A stretch of 64,000 bases of DNA from Sternotherus odoratus (lineage: Eukaryota; Chordata; Testudines; Kinosternidae), in contig JAVMKO010000003.1 of assembly GCA_032164245.1 (NCBI GenBank), positions 29,697,390-29,761,389 on the forward strand. The letters are read 5' to 3'. Positions within the stretch are counted from its first letter, which is position 1. Every line of letters begins with the position of its first letter. The position numbers and the translations under genes are program-made. This document shows, piece after piece, positions 11,361 to 24,100 of the stretch. The notes under the pieces were generated by a model. That model was not told the origin of the DNA. It ran no database searches and worked only from the letters and a program-made list of their open reading frames with translations.

Positions 11361-12650
11361 TATATATAATATGTATGTATGTATCTTCAAGCATATCTGA
11401 GAGGGAATAATTTATAATGAAGAAGAGCACTGACCAAGGGTTAGATAATAGAGGGCAGGCAAACAGAACAAAGCTGTTGATAAGGAAGAGAAATAGAAAT
11501 GTAATGTCAAAATGAAAGGCTATTTGGCACCAGAATAACCCCTGTGCTCAAGAATAGCTCACCTCTGTCAATCTACTCATGCTGATGGAAAGAGAATGAA
11601 ATTGAAATACACGTTGAATGCTTTGATAAGAGGCAGCAGGGCAATAAATATAGTTGACTATTAAGGTGAATATTTGATAATGATATTTAAATATATTAAG
11701 ATGTAGAGAAAGAATACTTGGTGGGGGTAATAGGGAACATAATCTCTGCCTATGTGTTAGGATTCTGAGTCTCAAGGAGAGTGCATTTGATAAAAACAGA
11801 AAATTTTCAAGGTCCACACTCCAATATCTGTTACTCATATAACTGTCACTTACATATATTCATCTAAATGCTGCCGATAAAATATTTACTGATTCATTTT
11901 TACTCTGCAGATTTGTTGAGACAAGTATTCATCATTCCATACTTGTCTAAATATTCATCATTCCAATATCCAATTTCCATTGTCCTGAATCACCACTATA
12001 TTTCAGTACCAATTTTTTCTCCTGTGATTTTTTTGAAACACTAGGGTACATGTGCAATCTCTAAAGAGGTACAGTAGAAAGTAATTGAAAAATATAACTA
12101 GATGAAAGTGTAACCTTTGGGTGGACTCGAGTTTACTTCATTGCCCTTCTCCAGTCCCTAAAAAATCCCATTTTCCATAGAAAAGCACCTGGAGACGCAG
12201 AATTGAGTCACTGAATATTTTCAGCCTGGATTGCACAGGGTCAGCCTTCCCACACTCAAGTCGAATCGAACTTAATTTTTAAGTACTAACTATGTAAGAT
12301 CTTATGATAAAGAAATAAATAATATCTTAATTTTTACAACATAACATGGCTACTTTAAAAGCCACATACATTATCTTCCCAGTTATATTCAAACAAATAA
12401 AGAAAACAAATTCTATGGTCAGTGCCCATAGAAACAGTGAGAAGAAACTCAGAGTTCCCAAAAGCTTAGGTTGAGTTCACTTGAGTCTCAGAATCTTTGA
12501 TCACCAAATCTATATAGTCTCTTGAATAAAAACCAATGTCTTCCCACCACTTTTTTGTAGAAATTTTCAGCTGGAACAGATGAGGCTCTTCCTCTTCTAC
12601 TCTGCTGAAATCACTCAGTTACCTAGTCAGCTAACTAACCACTCAGATCA
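11361..12650. other. No feature seen
   Basis: AT-rich noncoding DNA. A 96-residue minus-strand frame at 11548-11838 has no family features. Confidence 0.4.
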
Positions 12651-12653
12651 GTA

Positions 12654-13030
12654 CAGTAAACCCTCGATTTAACGGACTTCAGATGCAATGGACAAAATTT
12701 CTGAGCAAGTCTGATGCATTCCTGATCCATTTCTGGCGGGCTGGCTGCCAGCTCCCGGCTGCCGCCTGGGTCCAGGCAGCAGGCGGGCTGGCTGCCAGCT
12801 CCCGGCTGCCGCCCGGGTCCCACCAGCCGGGACCTGGGAGGGCTGGCTGACAGCTCCCGGCTGCCGCCCAGGTCCCAGCAGCGGGCGGGCTGCAGAGCTG
12901 TCACCCCGACCCTGTGGCGGGCGGGCTGCTGCTCCAACAGCTCTTTTTTTTATTATTATTAAATAACGGACTTTTTGATTTAATGGACACCCCCTCGCTC
13001 GAATTAGTCCGTTAAATGGAGGTTTTACTG
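12654..13030. mobile_element. Tigger-type MITE with internal GC minisatellite
   Basis: The ends CAGTAAACCCTCGATTTAAC and (inward from the right) CAGTAAAACCTCCATTTAAC are an inverted repeat with two mismatches in 20, and TA flanks the element at 12652-12653 and 13031-13032. The middle (about 12735-12925) holds three to four GC-rich tandem units containing CAGCTCCCGGCTGCCGCC. The open frame read through it at 12635-12937 is a by-product of the repeat. Confidence 0.87.
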
Positions 13031-13032
13031 TA

Positions 13033-13878
13033 TATAGATTTTTTTAAAAAAACATTACCAAAAAAATACAAAACGAAGAATGGCAAAATAAATACCTTTC
13101 CCCATCATCAAATTTAAATAAGAGATAAGTTGGTGAATCATACTACTTGAGACAATTTAACTGAAATAGTTTGGCTAAACTCAAACATTCAAAGTATACA
13201 ATTAAAATGAAAAAAATAATTTTCCTTCCCAATTCCCCTTTCTATCCTTAACACCGACAGGCCTTCCCTGTTGGAGGATTAACAATAGCACGAACCTGCT
13301 GCAAAATGCTCCTGACTTAGAGAAAACAGCCTGTTTTCTGCTCCTGGGCTCAGCTTCTCCCAACACACACAGGGCACATGGCCTTTTGCAAAGCAGCTGC
13401 CTGACTACTTGCCTTCATCAAGTCTGAGGCAGAAGCCAGGAACATATTGTGCATTTCCAAAACTACCACACCCAATTCCAGAAACTTCTGAGTGTTGAGT
13501 GCAAAATGTACATCTGCCTAGCAAGAATGACCCAGACATAACTCATTCATACAACCCCTTCTTCCCCCCACCCGCAATAGATCTTAGGTGGCACTTAGGT
13601 GGCAAACAGCTGTCTCATGGAGATAGCTCACTCTTTTTTGCTGGTCGTTGTTATGTAATGTGAGGGACATGGACTCAGCCTTTCAGCTCCCATTTAAATG
13701 GATTTCTCTCATACTGATTTGAAATTTATTTTACTCCAAATTCTTCTATGCATAATGATTCTTCTATGCATAATATAAGACCAAATGAAGTCTTTGGCAT
13801 AAAAATTAACAGTGTAGTATTTACAGTTTGCCATTTCATTAAATTGTTTCCATTTTATGAATTACAGGATGCACTTCT
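13033..13878. other. No feature seen
   Basis: Noncoding. A local 19-bp duplication (TTCTTCTATGCATAATGA-like) is at about 13740-13775. Confidence 0.4.
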
Positions 13879-13891
13879 TACCATGATGATT

Positions 13892-14037
13892 TCTCTCTCT
13901 CTTTGCCTGTCACCCCCCAGCTGGGGTATGGGCCACCAACTGGTGTTGGTGTTTCAGTAGCAATTGGTTCCCTTACGGGGTGGAGTTGCTAGCCCCACAC
14001 CCATGTTAAGCCTACAGCACCTAGTATTCCCAGGAGA

Positions 14038-14072
<35 letters not shown>

Positions 14073-14124
14073 TTAGTTTCCAAGATCAGACAGGATCGGA
14101 CGTGTTCAGGGTGGTTTAGCCATA
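13892..14124 (-). mobile_element. 5S rRNA-derived retroposon with 13-bp TSD
   Basis: The 13-mer TACCATGATGATT occurs at 13879-13891 and again exactly at 14125-14137. Between them, on the minus strand, is a 5S rRNA-like head (14124-14008), an unrelated body of about 100 bp rich in CCACCCC and CCAACACCAG motifs, and a purine-rich GAGAGAGAGAAA tail. Head, body, tail and target duplication are the plan of a SINE made by LINE machinery. It could be a member of a 5S-headed SINE family (SINE3 type) or a single read-through 5S transcript. Confidence 0.85.
14008..14124 (-). pseudogene. 5S rRNA pseudogene (head of the retroposon)
   Basis: The minus strand aligns end to end with vertebrate 5S rRNA: recognisable parts on the plus strand include CTCCCATCCAAGTACTAGCC, CCAACCCTGCTTAG, CAAGATCAGACAGGATCGG and GTTCAGGGTGG. 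There are roughly ten substitutions, several in the internal promoter. The first few bases of the 5S 5' end overlap or are replaced by the target duplication. It is not likely to give functional 5S rRNA. Confidence 0.92.
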
Positions 14125-14137
14125 TACCATGATGATT

Positions 14138-14955
14138 AAGTGCTATATAAGATTGTGTCTGTCCCCTTTCACTGTAAGATTGTGTCTGTCATTGAATTTA
14201 ACCCATCATCGCAGACAGTGCATTACACAGTTATCTGACTGACATGGGAGTTCATCTGGTAGAAGTTTCCCCTTTTCTTTTCTCCTTCCCTCCCCCCAGA
14301 GGAAGGGACCATATATTTTTTGTTTGCTTTTGTTGCAATGTCTTTCTGCCAGTGTAACCTCAACACTGTAATGCTGAATATCAAATATAAATAGGGGCCT
14401 ATCTAAACAAACAGAGCAAGGCAAACCGTGGTGTAAATCTTGCACTCATCTGCCTTGTACTCACTTGCTGTCTGCTAACTATCTATCTGGATCATACTGC
14501 TTTGCACTTAAATTTCCAAAGTGCATGTTGATCTACTCTGCTTTGAAACAGGAGAAGATTTAAGTACCCCAGGAGCTTCTAGTGCATGGTAGTAGGGTCC
14601 ACAAGGACAATTAGTGCACGGTAAATAAGTGCAAGATACACCTCCATATGATAATATTTACACGTGTAAAACACCACTGCTACAAGTGACCATGTATAAT
14701 ACATGCACCTAATAGGGAGATATCTCTTTAAGAGACCCATTTGGGGAGGTAGGCATGAGTCATGTCTGGGTCATTGTTCTGTTGGTATCCAGGCTTCACC
14801 CCCCCACTGCTAAAGGACCTCCCTGCAGCCTAAATCGGGGCGGGACCTGAAGGTGTATAGATGTTTCCTCAGCGCAGTCTGGAAACGAACTGGCTGCAAG
14901 TTGTGCAGTGGGACATAATAACGATGCTCAAGGAGAAGTCAAACCCACAGACCAA
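14138..14955. other. No gene seen
   Basis: Noncoding. The part from about 14700 to 14950 has moderately GC-rich sequence with a TGTATAGATG motif that could be an LTR fragment, but no ends were found. Confidence 0.35.
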
Positions 14956-14957
14956 TA

Positions 14958-15313
14958 CAGCAGAACCTCAGAGTTATGAACACCTTGTGAACTGAGGTTG
15001 TTCATAACTCTGAAATGTACATAACTCTGAACAAAACATTATGGTTCTTTCAAAAGTTTACAACTGAACATTGACTTAATACAACTTTGAAACTACAGTG
15101 CAGAAGAAAAATGCTGCTTTTAACCATCTTAATTTAAAAGGAAACAATCAGAGAAACAGTTTCTTTACCTTGTTAAATCTTTTCAAATCTTTTCCTTTTT
15201 TTAAAATAATTTACATTTAACACAATACTGTACTGTATTTCCGGATCCAAATTAATTTTGTGGTTGATTGGCCAATTCGTAACTCTGATGTTCGTAAATC
15301 TGAGATTCTACTA
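14958..15313. mobile_element. Tigger/mariner-like MITE, 356 bp
   Basis: The left end CAGCAGAACCTCAGAGTTAT and the right end (inward) TAGTAGAATCTCAGATTTAC pair as a decayed inverted repeat. TA lies on each side (14956-14957, 15314-15315). The interior repeats the sub-terminal TTCATAACTCTGA motif, as in related Tigger-derived elements. No coding sequence. Confidence 0.8.
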
Positions 15314-15315
15314 TA

Positions 15316-16365
15316 TACTAATAGGTGGCATTTCAACTCATTCAAATAGCTGGATAAGCAGCTCCCCCATCAGTCTTACATTGAGGAGAACAGACAGACA
15401 ATTCCACAGGTAAGGCTAGGAAGGCTACTGCTAGCCTCCTGACTAGTACAGTGTGAATTTGCAGAGTAAGTACTGTGTCAACAGAAATCAATGAATACAA
15501 ACACTCCCCACTAAAAATGTCAATGCCAAGGAGATATGATTTCATGTGTTTGGTTCACAGTTTCCCAAAAGGGGTTTGTGTATGTATAAGCAACTATGCA
15601 CTTCTGATCATGTGCAGGGGATTGCCAGATTCCATATCTGATACTATATAGCAATGATGCCTTAATGGTGCGTAAATAACAAAAAATGTGAGCTACTATA
15701 CAGGAAATATCCTGGTACCAGACAGCCCTGGGTCAGTACAGTACATCTAACTGTTTAAATTAAAGGGAAAAAAGCCATATAAGATACTTCAGTTTTGACT
15801 CTGTTCTTATAAAGATTGCAAAAATAGTTAAATAAAATACAAGAGATAACTCAAGAGAAAGCAGGAAATGTCAAACTTTCCTAGGCAATCTGTCTTGTAT
15901 TTTTTTAAAGAAATCCACAATACTAGAAATAATGACATTGTTATAAGGTTTAACTCATTTTTTATATCAGTGTTTAGGTTCTATAGCTGAGCTACACAGT
16001 CGATTCTTCAGAGTCTTGTACAACACAATACTGAGCTTTCTTCTCAACTTCATGTGTTAATTTCTCCTAAATTGCAGTAGCTAGCCATAGTTGAGACCAT
16101 TGACCTCAAATTTCTACTTAAAATAACCTACTTCCAAAATCAGGGAAAACATAAGACATTTGAAACTGAGATAATAAATGTATATTCTTGATATGAAAAC
16201 AGAGATGCCTTAACCAAATGAACTATTTTTATACACAGCATAAAAGTTAAATAGTGCAAAGCTAAGTGGTGCTTTTCAGGCATTTCTTATGCCAAAAGTC
16301 CATATGCTACATATAAGATTTGCTCACTTCTAATATGACTGATCAAATTGTGCTTCATTGTAGCA
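15316..16365. other. No feature seen
   Basis: AT-rich noncoding DNA. Confidence 0.4.
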
Positions 16366-16667
16366 CAGGGGTTGGCAACCTTTCAGAAGTGGTGTGCCAA
16401 GTATTCCATTTATTCACTCTAATTTAAGGTTTCGCATGCCAGTAATACATTTTAATGTTTTTAGGTCTCTCACTATGTCTATAATATATAACTAAACTAT
16501 TGTTGTATGTATAGTAAATAAGGTTTTTAAAATGTTTAAGTAGCTTCATTTAAAATTAAAATGCAGAACCCCCGAGACCAGTGGCCAGGACCCAGGCAGT
16601 GTGAGTGCCACTGAAAATCAGCTTGCATGTTGACTTTGGCACGTGTGCCATAGGTTGCCTGCCTCTG
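16366..16667. mobile_element. Nonautonomous hAT element, 302 bp
   Basis: The ends CAGGGGTTGGCAACCT and (inward from the right) CAGAGGCAGGCAACCT are an inverted repeat with three mismatches in 16, the CAGGGGT-type terminus of vertebrate hAT elements. The interior is AT-rich. The 8-bp flanks no longer match well, which fits an old insertion. Confidence 0.75.
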
Positions 16668-17101
16668 TATCATCTAACACACTGCATTCTACTACTGCAA
16701 ACAGTGCAGGTAAACACATTTTCCCACATGTTTACCTAATTTGCTTTTGCATTATTTACCATGTTTCACTCCAGTTACCTGCAGCATTCATGTGGTGACT
16801 ATGTGGCAAACACCGCAAATTATAATAACAAGGATTGAAAGAAAAAAACATGATTTAACCTAGAAAAGGATCTGAATCTGATCAATAGGAGAAGAAAATT
16901 CTACCCTTTCACTTCTTCCTGAACATCCATTTGTTTTGATTACATCTGACAAATCTGCTATAATAAAAGAGTTTGAGCATTTCAGATGAGGAGTGCTTCC
17001 TACAAGTGGATGAGAATACTTATTACCTTGCAGGTGACATCCAGAATCTTGCAGGTTCTTCCCCTAAAATGACAGGTATTTCTTATCTTAAAGAATAGAT
17101 G
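16668..17101. other. No feature seen
   Basis: AT-rich noncoding DNA. Confidence 0.4.
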
Positions 17102-17822
17102 CTGTCAAGGTCTGCCTCCCCACTCTGAACTCTAGGGTAAAGATGTGGGGACCCCACATGAAAGAAGAAATAACCCCCAAGCTTATTTTACCAGCTTAGG
17201 TTAAAACTTTTCCCCAGAACCCAAACTTCTTCAGTTTGGACTTGGAATAACACTGCCACCACCAATTTAAACCCCCAAAACCATGGGGTTGGGTAAATTG
17301 GAACCTGGGAGAGGTTTGAGAACAAGAAAATCCCTCACTTTTTGTGAGACGTGCCCGATCCAAACTAGGATCTATCCAATGGAAACAAGCAGTCAGAGTC
17401 TTAAAAGAAAGATTTTAATAAAAGAAAAAAAAGAAGTATAACTCCCTTGTACAGAATTAATAGACAAACACCCTACTAGCATCACACAGTATAACTGATC
17501 CCTCCCTGGGAATTCTTCCCCTGCCAAAGCTTAACAGTAAAAGAACACCATGGATTGATTATCAAGTGATACAGTTCAAGCATACAATTTACTTACTACT
17601 GGACTTGACTTATTAGAAGATTATAGAAATGTAGAATAGAGACAGAAGGTTGGTTCATCCCATAGCCAGGCGAACAGCAACATGAGCGACAGCAAGAGAG
17701 CTAAAACCGAAACTAAACTCTCTTTTTTCCCAAATGTTTCATCACCCCCTCTCTCAGGTTACTTCAGGTTAACCCTTCACTGGTAAAACAGTAATTCTAA
17801 GCTACTTTATAATTATGATATA
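17102..17822. mobile_element. LTR-like repeat, copy 1
   Basis: The segment begins TGTCAAGGTCTGCC and shares with 47718-48361 the phrases CTCTAGGGTAAAGATGTGGG (against CTCTAAGGTAAAAATGTGGG), a TTTAATAAAG/A tract, and near the end CAGGTTAAC and TAAAACAG-AATTCTAAG. It ends near TTATGATA. The match to a second copy that has TG...CA ends supports a solo LTR. No coding part is present. Orientation is not settled. Confidence 0.6.
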
Positions 17823-18677
17823 GATCATAAGTCAGATCATATAGACAGATGTATATTTCTTTTTCTAGCTGAAGAGAAGTAACACTGTATCATAGGTATG
17901 TTATGTTAGTTGCAAAATGTCTTTATTTCTGTTTGCAGCTACAAAAGCTGCTAGTTCAAAGAGGGGTTTAAGTTTAAATGTAAATCACTGGACTCTGAAT
18001 ACACAAAGAGGTTCACCTTTTATTCTTTTTTGGAACCTCCATTTAGGATAAATGAGAAAAAAAGATCAAATTACCTGTACTGCAGAGCATAATCAAGTAC
18101 CCTATGATAACCATATCCCAACAGCAATTGCATAACAGTTTACCTATTACCTTTCAGGACAAAAGTGTTTAAATGCTAGTTGCATTTACAACTTGCTCCA
18201 ATGATACTACAAATCTGAACCCAATAATGGGTACGTATCAATCCAATTTTTGGAGGGAGGTTATTTGACTTTTCTGCAGTGAGGGTACGTTGGGCATCTG
18301 GATATTGCCATTTGTTTACTATTCAATGTCCTGTAAGATCATCCAAGTCCTGTTGTTCATAAACTAATGGGTTAATGTGGAAAAGGTGCTTTTATATTAC
18401 ATACATCCTCAAGTAAAGCACCAGGATGTAAGCCTGAATGACTTTATCCAGGGTCGCTGGTTATAGTATTTTCCAGGATTGTTTTTATCAGGTTTTGAAA
18501 AGTTTCAGAATCAGTTTTTTAAGTATGGAAAACTATTCAATCATTTTTCATTTTTGAGAAGCCAGCCATGAGATATAAAATCTCTCAAACAATAATGTTA
18601 CTTTTATTACCATATTTAAAAAAATAATAGATTTTCAGATGAGGTAGAATGTCGTTCCTTTGCCATGAGCTTGGTTT
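17823..18677. other. No feature seen
   Basis: AT-rich noncoding DNA. Confidence 0.4.
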
Positions 18678-18839
18678 AAGCAAATTAAGTGGACCATAAT
18701 AGGAGTAAGTCTCATGACCCTTTAAGAACATGTAATGTTCAGCTATGAAGTGTCCTGAAATTGGGTGCAACCCCAGTCCAAGTATTGATCCTACAAGCAT
18801 GTAGAAGGTTGATTTAATTCCCAAGAAGTAGTATATTAC
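18678..18839 (-). pseudogene. DEGS1: DEGS1-like (dihydroceramide desaturase) coding relic
   Basis: DEGS1 is the endoplasmic-reticulum membrane enzyme that introduces the 4,5-double bond of ceramide, using histidine-box-bound iron. Here about 54 codons on the minus strand match its C-terminal half, from IYYFLGIKS to GPLNLL, including the histidine-containing segments HPISGHF and AEHYMF and the run [14 protein letters not shown], which agree with the family almost without change. The frame stays open beyond both ends (18585-18908) but the flanking residues are unrelated, and the next block of the enzyme, with its last histidine box, is absent. No GT donor follows GPLNLL, so it is not an obvious live exon. 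It is either the remnant of a retrocopy or a translocated exon fragment. DEGS2 is less likely because of the NLL ending. Confidence 0.78.
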
Positions 18840-19278
18840 TGGAATAGTCTCGTCTCTTAACTTTTTATTGCACCAAGACTTAGATTCTTGCAAATTGCTG
18901 TCACTCATTTAATTTCAGGCTTAAAATATATGTTCCTCCCCTAGGTTTCAGTCCTTCCAACCCTGCCTTAGGAGAGCAGACCTTATTTATGCAAGTAATT
19001 CCATTGATTTCTCAATGCGAATACTCATGTCAGTGGTACATGCAACTCACCTGAGAAAGGGTTTTCAGATCGCACTCCCCTCCTCCACTAAACAAATAAT
19101 GACAAGAAATGGATGGAAGAATAGGTGCTAAATGCTGGCAATGTTTTATACAGCAATCTGAGGTAGCTGCTGCCCTTTTCATTATCAGAAGTGCTGAGGG
19201 CTTGGGAGGGAATGAACAGCTTCTGAGTTCCCATGGAAGAATTATGGCTGACTTTTCCACTAACTCTCCTAAATTCTC
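18840..19278. other. No further gene seen
   Basis: Upstream (on the minus strand) of the DEGS1-like stretch I find no other desaturase coding sequence. Noncoding. Confidence 0.4.
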
Positions 19279-19286
19279 CCAGTGAG

Positions 19287-19797
19287 CAGGGCTGGTGCAG
19301 CCACTAGGCGAATTAGGCAGCCACCTAGGGCGCCAAGTGGTTGGGGGCACCAAAAAGCGGTGCCCACATTCTTTTTTACTCAGCGGAGCACAAGGGGCTG
19401 CTGCTGCTCCCCAACTCCTGGCTCCAGAGGGGCCGCCCGTGGTGTGGCCAATCCCTCCCCACATGGGAGCAGCCAGTGGTGGATGGGGGCAGGGGAGGGT
19501 CTAGCGCTGAGTGCACTGAGCATAGGTGCCCCCCTGGCCCTGCCCAACCCTGCCCCTTCCTGCCAACACCCCGCCCCTTCCCACCCACATGCCAAGTCCT
19601 TCCCCAAATCCTGGTCCTGCCTCCTCTCCCAGGTGTGGGGGGGCTACTCAGAGGAGGAGGCCGAGCGGAGATGAGCTAGGGTGGGAAGCTGCCTCAGGGC
19701 TCCCTGGGAGGGGGGAGCTGCTGCAGGGCTCCCCGGGGGGGGGGGGGGCAAGGTGGAAGTTTTGCCTAGGGCACAAAATATCCTTGCATCGGCCCTG
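19287..19797. mobile_element. Nonautonomous hAT-type element, 511 bp
   Basis: The ends CAGGGCTGGTGCA and (inward from the right) CAGGGCCGATGCA are an inverted repeat with two mismatches in 13. Flanking 8-mers are CCAGTGAG (19279-19286) and CCAGTAAA (19798-19805), six of eight identical. The interior is GC-rich with a G14 run near 19735-19748 and a tandem-like GC block. Long overlapping frames on both strands here are composition artefacts. Confidence 0.8.
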
Positions 19798-19805
19798 CCA
19801 GTAAA

Positions 19806-20776
19806 CACACATCAGCATTCCTATTGCACCAACCTATCTAGCTCAAGACAAAGCAGAAGGACACGGAAGTGCAGGATGAAACCATGTATGGCAGAGGATC
19901 TTGCCTTCATGCTGCACCTTCTGTATCCTTTTAAGAGAGCAGTGTCTATGTCACGGGCCCAAAAGGAAAAGGAAACCTCCTTGCATCTTTCCCATCCTTG
20001 TGCATTCACACAGGGGCTGACCAAAATCTGTAGCTATGACAGCAAGGTGTGATTTGATGTAAAGGTTTGTTATCCAGTCCATCCCCCTTCATTCAGACAA
20101 TATTAACTTAATTATTCCTAATTATGTCCATTAGCTGTGTGACTAATCTGGATTTGCATACCTATTGAAATTGCCTGCACATTCTCTTCTATCCACTTGT
20201 TCCAACTCACCAGTAGTCAGTTTTTTCCCATTATGTAACTTAAACCTGACTACAGCTTAATCTCACAATTTATATTTCTGAATTTGTTCTTTAATGAACA
20301 CAGATGATTATTGCCCTCATTATAACTTCTCTTTATATATTTATGGACAGTTATTTTCTATTCCAGTCTTCTTTCCCCTTATACAATAAATATACCAATT
20401 CTCTTCCTCTATCCTCATAGGTCTTATTTTCCAAATCATTTAATAGGAACCATGACCCCAATTACAGTTTAGAGGCACACATAAAAAATTCTAGATTGTA
20501 ACCATGACCCTGAGGAGATAGAATATGTTTTTGGCACTCATAAAAAGGGACTAAAGGATTTCAAAAAACTCTTTAAAATAATGTAGTGAATGTTGTACCA
20601 CTCTCCCCATCATCTCCCATTTGCTCTTTCGAGTGAAGTGAAGTCTGCACAGTTTCCTGTTATGCCGTTACAAAGCCACGGACATCGGAAAGTCCCCAAT
20701 GATGTTAGATGCTTGCTTAAAGCTGTATATCTCTGTATAATCAATTCTATTCATGCCTATGAATATAATCAATTAA
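19806..20776. other. No feature seen
   Basis: Noncoding. The open frame at 19681-20052 starts in the hAT element and shows no domain. Confidence 0.4.
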
Positions 20777-21169
20777 TGTAAGGAATGAGTGAGAGAGTGT
20801 GAGTGATAGTCAATGGCAAAGCAAAGAAGCAATTATCACCTTTTATGGATCCATGGTATTATCTTGGTGAAGGTATAAATCTTGAGACAGGCAGCCAGGT
20901 CAGGTAGAGTCCTTCCGTGGCTCTGAAAGGCGGGGACTCATGTCGCCTTGCGGTCTATCTCCAGGCAGCTGTCACCTGGCCAGCCTCAGTTATCCGGAAA
21001 CTGAAACTAATCTATCCCCGTGCCTGCAGCCTGCCAGGATGACTGTGATGTGTGTGTGTGAATATAGCCATTTTAGACCAACTCAGGCTCACGCCGATAA
21101 AGAAACCTCAGTTCTGCTCTAGTTTGCCCTTTGTGTTTATTCCTTGGCTGGTTCCAAGGACAGGTAACA
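20777..21169 (+). mobile_element. Probable solo LTR, plus strand
   Basis: The segment begins TGTAAGGAATGAG and ends GGACAGGTAACA. It contains a TATA box-like GGTATAAATC at about 20871 and a GATAAAG polyadenylation-like signal at about 21098, spaced as in an LTR. The central part is GC-rich, unlike its flanks. No target duplication was confirmed, and no internal retroviral sequence adjoins it. Confidence 0.5.
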
Positions 21170-24100
21170 AATGTACTGACAATCCATGTGAAAAATGATT
21201 TCCCTCAGGTGACAGGAACTCACTCCTAACCAGATCCACTTGATTCCTGTTCACAAGTCAAAAAAATTATACAAGTACAAATTTATAAAACTACCCAGGA
21301 TAAGACAAGTGTAACTTTAGTCACCATTTTGTATCAAATAATAAGGCACTGATAGCTTTGAAATAACAGCATAGCTACATTCAATCATCATCTGTCAGTT
21401 ACTATGATATAAGTTAATGAACATGACTGGTATTAATGAGAAATCACAAAGGAGAACAGTCATGTTTTTGACTCATTTGAAAATGAAATGAAAGGCCAGT
21501 AGTATGGAGAAGACATGGGATGAGGAGTTTCACACCTGTGGAAACTGCTTTTCTTTCACACCAATACCTGTCTTACACTCTCTTGTTCCCCTGCCGGGGT
21601 GTGCAAGATGGCTAATAATTGAGCTCTGGGGAGTCAAGATTTGGCCCAGAAGGAACATACCGAACTCGCTTGAAGATGTAATGGTGTACCTTCAAACAGT
21701 GAGACAGAGCAGATTTCTCTCAAGGTTTAATTGGTACAGTTTTAGTATTTTTTCAGGTTTGATGTAGAGTTAATTTGCACTGTAGTTTTCAAATAGAGTG
21801 GAGAGAACCACATATAGTTATGTAAAGATATGTTCCTTTTATTATAATTTTCTTTATATGTAAAATCCAAATATGTATATCTTAGTTTGGAGTACACTAA
21901 TTTCAAAAATATCTCTAGAAAAGTTTACCAGGATAATTATATTTAAGATAATATTACAGGCAGACCATAGTATATATAAAAGACATTTTACTGCTTGTTA
22001 TCGCTCTCAATTCAGTCTTACTGGAGGTGTATTCAAACAATAATTTTGCTGTACTATAGAAGTGGCATTTAGCCTTGTTAATTACCATGCTAAAGATGTA
22101 TTATTATGTAGTTCAGCTCTATTGAAATGCTATTTCAGATTGTAATTATATAGGCTGTAGATAGTGGTGGAACAAAACTCTTTTAAAATTATAACTAGGG
22201 AAGCTGTTAATCCATATGGATTATATTTTTCTTTTCACTCTCTTTAAAAAAGATTCATTATGGGTACCATTGTTAAAAAAAAATTGTGATACAAAACAAG
22301 AGCACAGTTATTGGTCTAAAACATGGTTATATTAAATATATTTGATTGAGAGATCTTGCAAAACAAGTGGGTTTCTTTCTGCAGTAGTCTATTACAATTT
22401 CTGTATGTTCATTATAAAAGCATTATACACATATGTGTATATACAGAAAAATAAAATAAACTACGTTTAAAACATGTTTTTGTATGTTTCATATATAAAT
22501 AGACACAGAAATCATGTATCAAGCAACCCTAGACCTTAAGTAGAAAATCTAAGGATTATCTGGAACATGTTTTACTTAAAATATCAGGCTGCTTTAAAAA
22601 TGATGTTTAGATTCAGTTCTCAAAAATACAACAATATAAATTGTCAACTTTATAAAATAATATCGAGTGACGGTTTTAAGATAAAATTCTGGAATGTCCC
22701 AAGGTCACCTGAGGGTTTTATATGCACTGTGGTGAATTTTAGGGTCAACATTGCAAAAATACACATTACTCTTTTCCTTCTTGGATGCCAGTGTTGCTAG
22801 AGTGATGCTCTCCAAGGTACTCAGGGTTGTGAGTCACCTCACCACCACTTGCCCTTAGCATGAAGCTGTCTTGTCTGTGCTTGCAATGGAGCAGTTTCTT
22901 GAAATGACCACCCTTTGGAAGCCTAAGCATTACCTTCCAGTCCCTCACAGGTTTTGCTCTTTCTGTACAGGTAGTGAGATGTACACACTACCCGCCAATT
23001 TCTCAAAATGTTCCCTGCAGTGTCCAGCCCCTTATCCACTGAACACTCACAGAATTACCAAGTCTGCTTTTCCCAAAGGGACAGAACATGCCAGCTTGTA
23101 AGATTCAGCTTAGAATCCCTTGTCTTAACATCACAGAATTTATATGATGGAGATCTGCCCTTATACGAAATACAGTGGGCAAAATCCTTCATTGGTGTAA
23201 ATCAGTGTAGCTCCATTGAAGTCAGTGATTTACATCAGCTGAAGAGCTGCTTCAATATGTGCTCCTAAAATACTTTGTTTTCCATCTGGCCATTGAATCA
23301 ACAACCAGCTGGAAGAGGGAGGCAAGTTGACCAAGGACACAAGTCAGCAGAAGTCAGCAAACTGATACAGAGCTGAAGCAGCTAAGCCAATGAAGTGGAC
23401 AGTAACAATAATGGAGCCAGGAAGAGCTTTGGTACCAGTAATGGCAAAAGCACATGAGGCTGGGGCCCATTCTTGGGAAAGAAGTTATTTCAATTGACAA
23501 ATCAGTTGAGTTAGACAGTGCTTTGTCATTAATGTTATGCTTGCAGTGGTGATGTCAGACTGAAAGCCCAGGGTCTTTTATAATCCAAGAAGTGTAAAAT
23601 AATTAAACAGAAATGCACTGTCATAGCCAATTTCTTAATTAAGGTAATTCCTTAAAAAGGTCCCTACTGTGTTTTAAATAATTTTTAACAAGAGAGAGAG
23701 TTTTATTCTTAATTATTTTATTAAATAGATATTTTTTAAAAGCAGAAGGAAATTTCCCACATGGTTAAAACATAAATAATTTTTAACAGGGTGATATAGA
23801 AATGGAAGACTTTTCAGCCTTATTTGAGAATGAAACTCCATTGCTTCAGACACTTAAACATGTCTGCCTTTAAGCATGAGAAGTAATTTGGATTTTCATA
23901 TATTTAAACCTAAGCATGTGTGTAATTGTTTGCAGGCTTGGGGCTGTATTTTTAATCCTAACTTTTTTACATATACAAGTTATTCTAATGATACTGAAAG
24001 AAATGGTTTCAAAGTATCCAGTTAATAAAGAGACATGAGAACATCTTGTGAGAAATATTTTGGTTAGATAAGCAAAAATGCCAATAATTGAAAAACACAG

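Noticed and set aside
14008..14127. Functional 5S rRNA gene
   Set aside because: Target duplications, a foreign 3' body with a purine-rich tail, and promoter substitutions show a retroposed copy.
18585..18908. A live DEGS1 exon
   Set aside because: No donor site follows the conserved part, the flanking residues are unrelated and no neighbouring exon was found.
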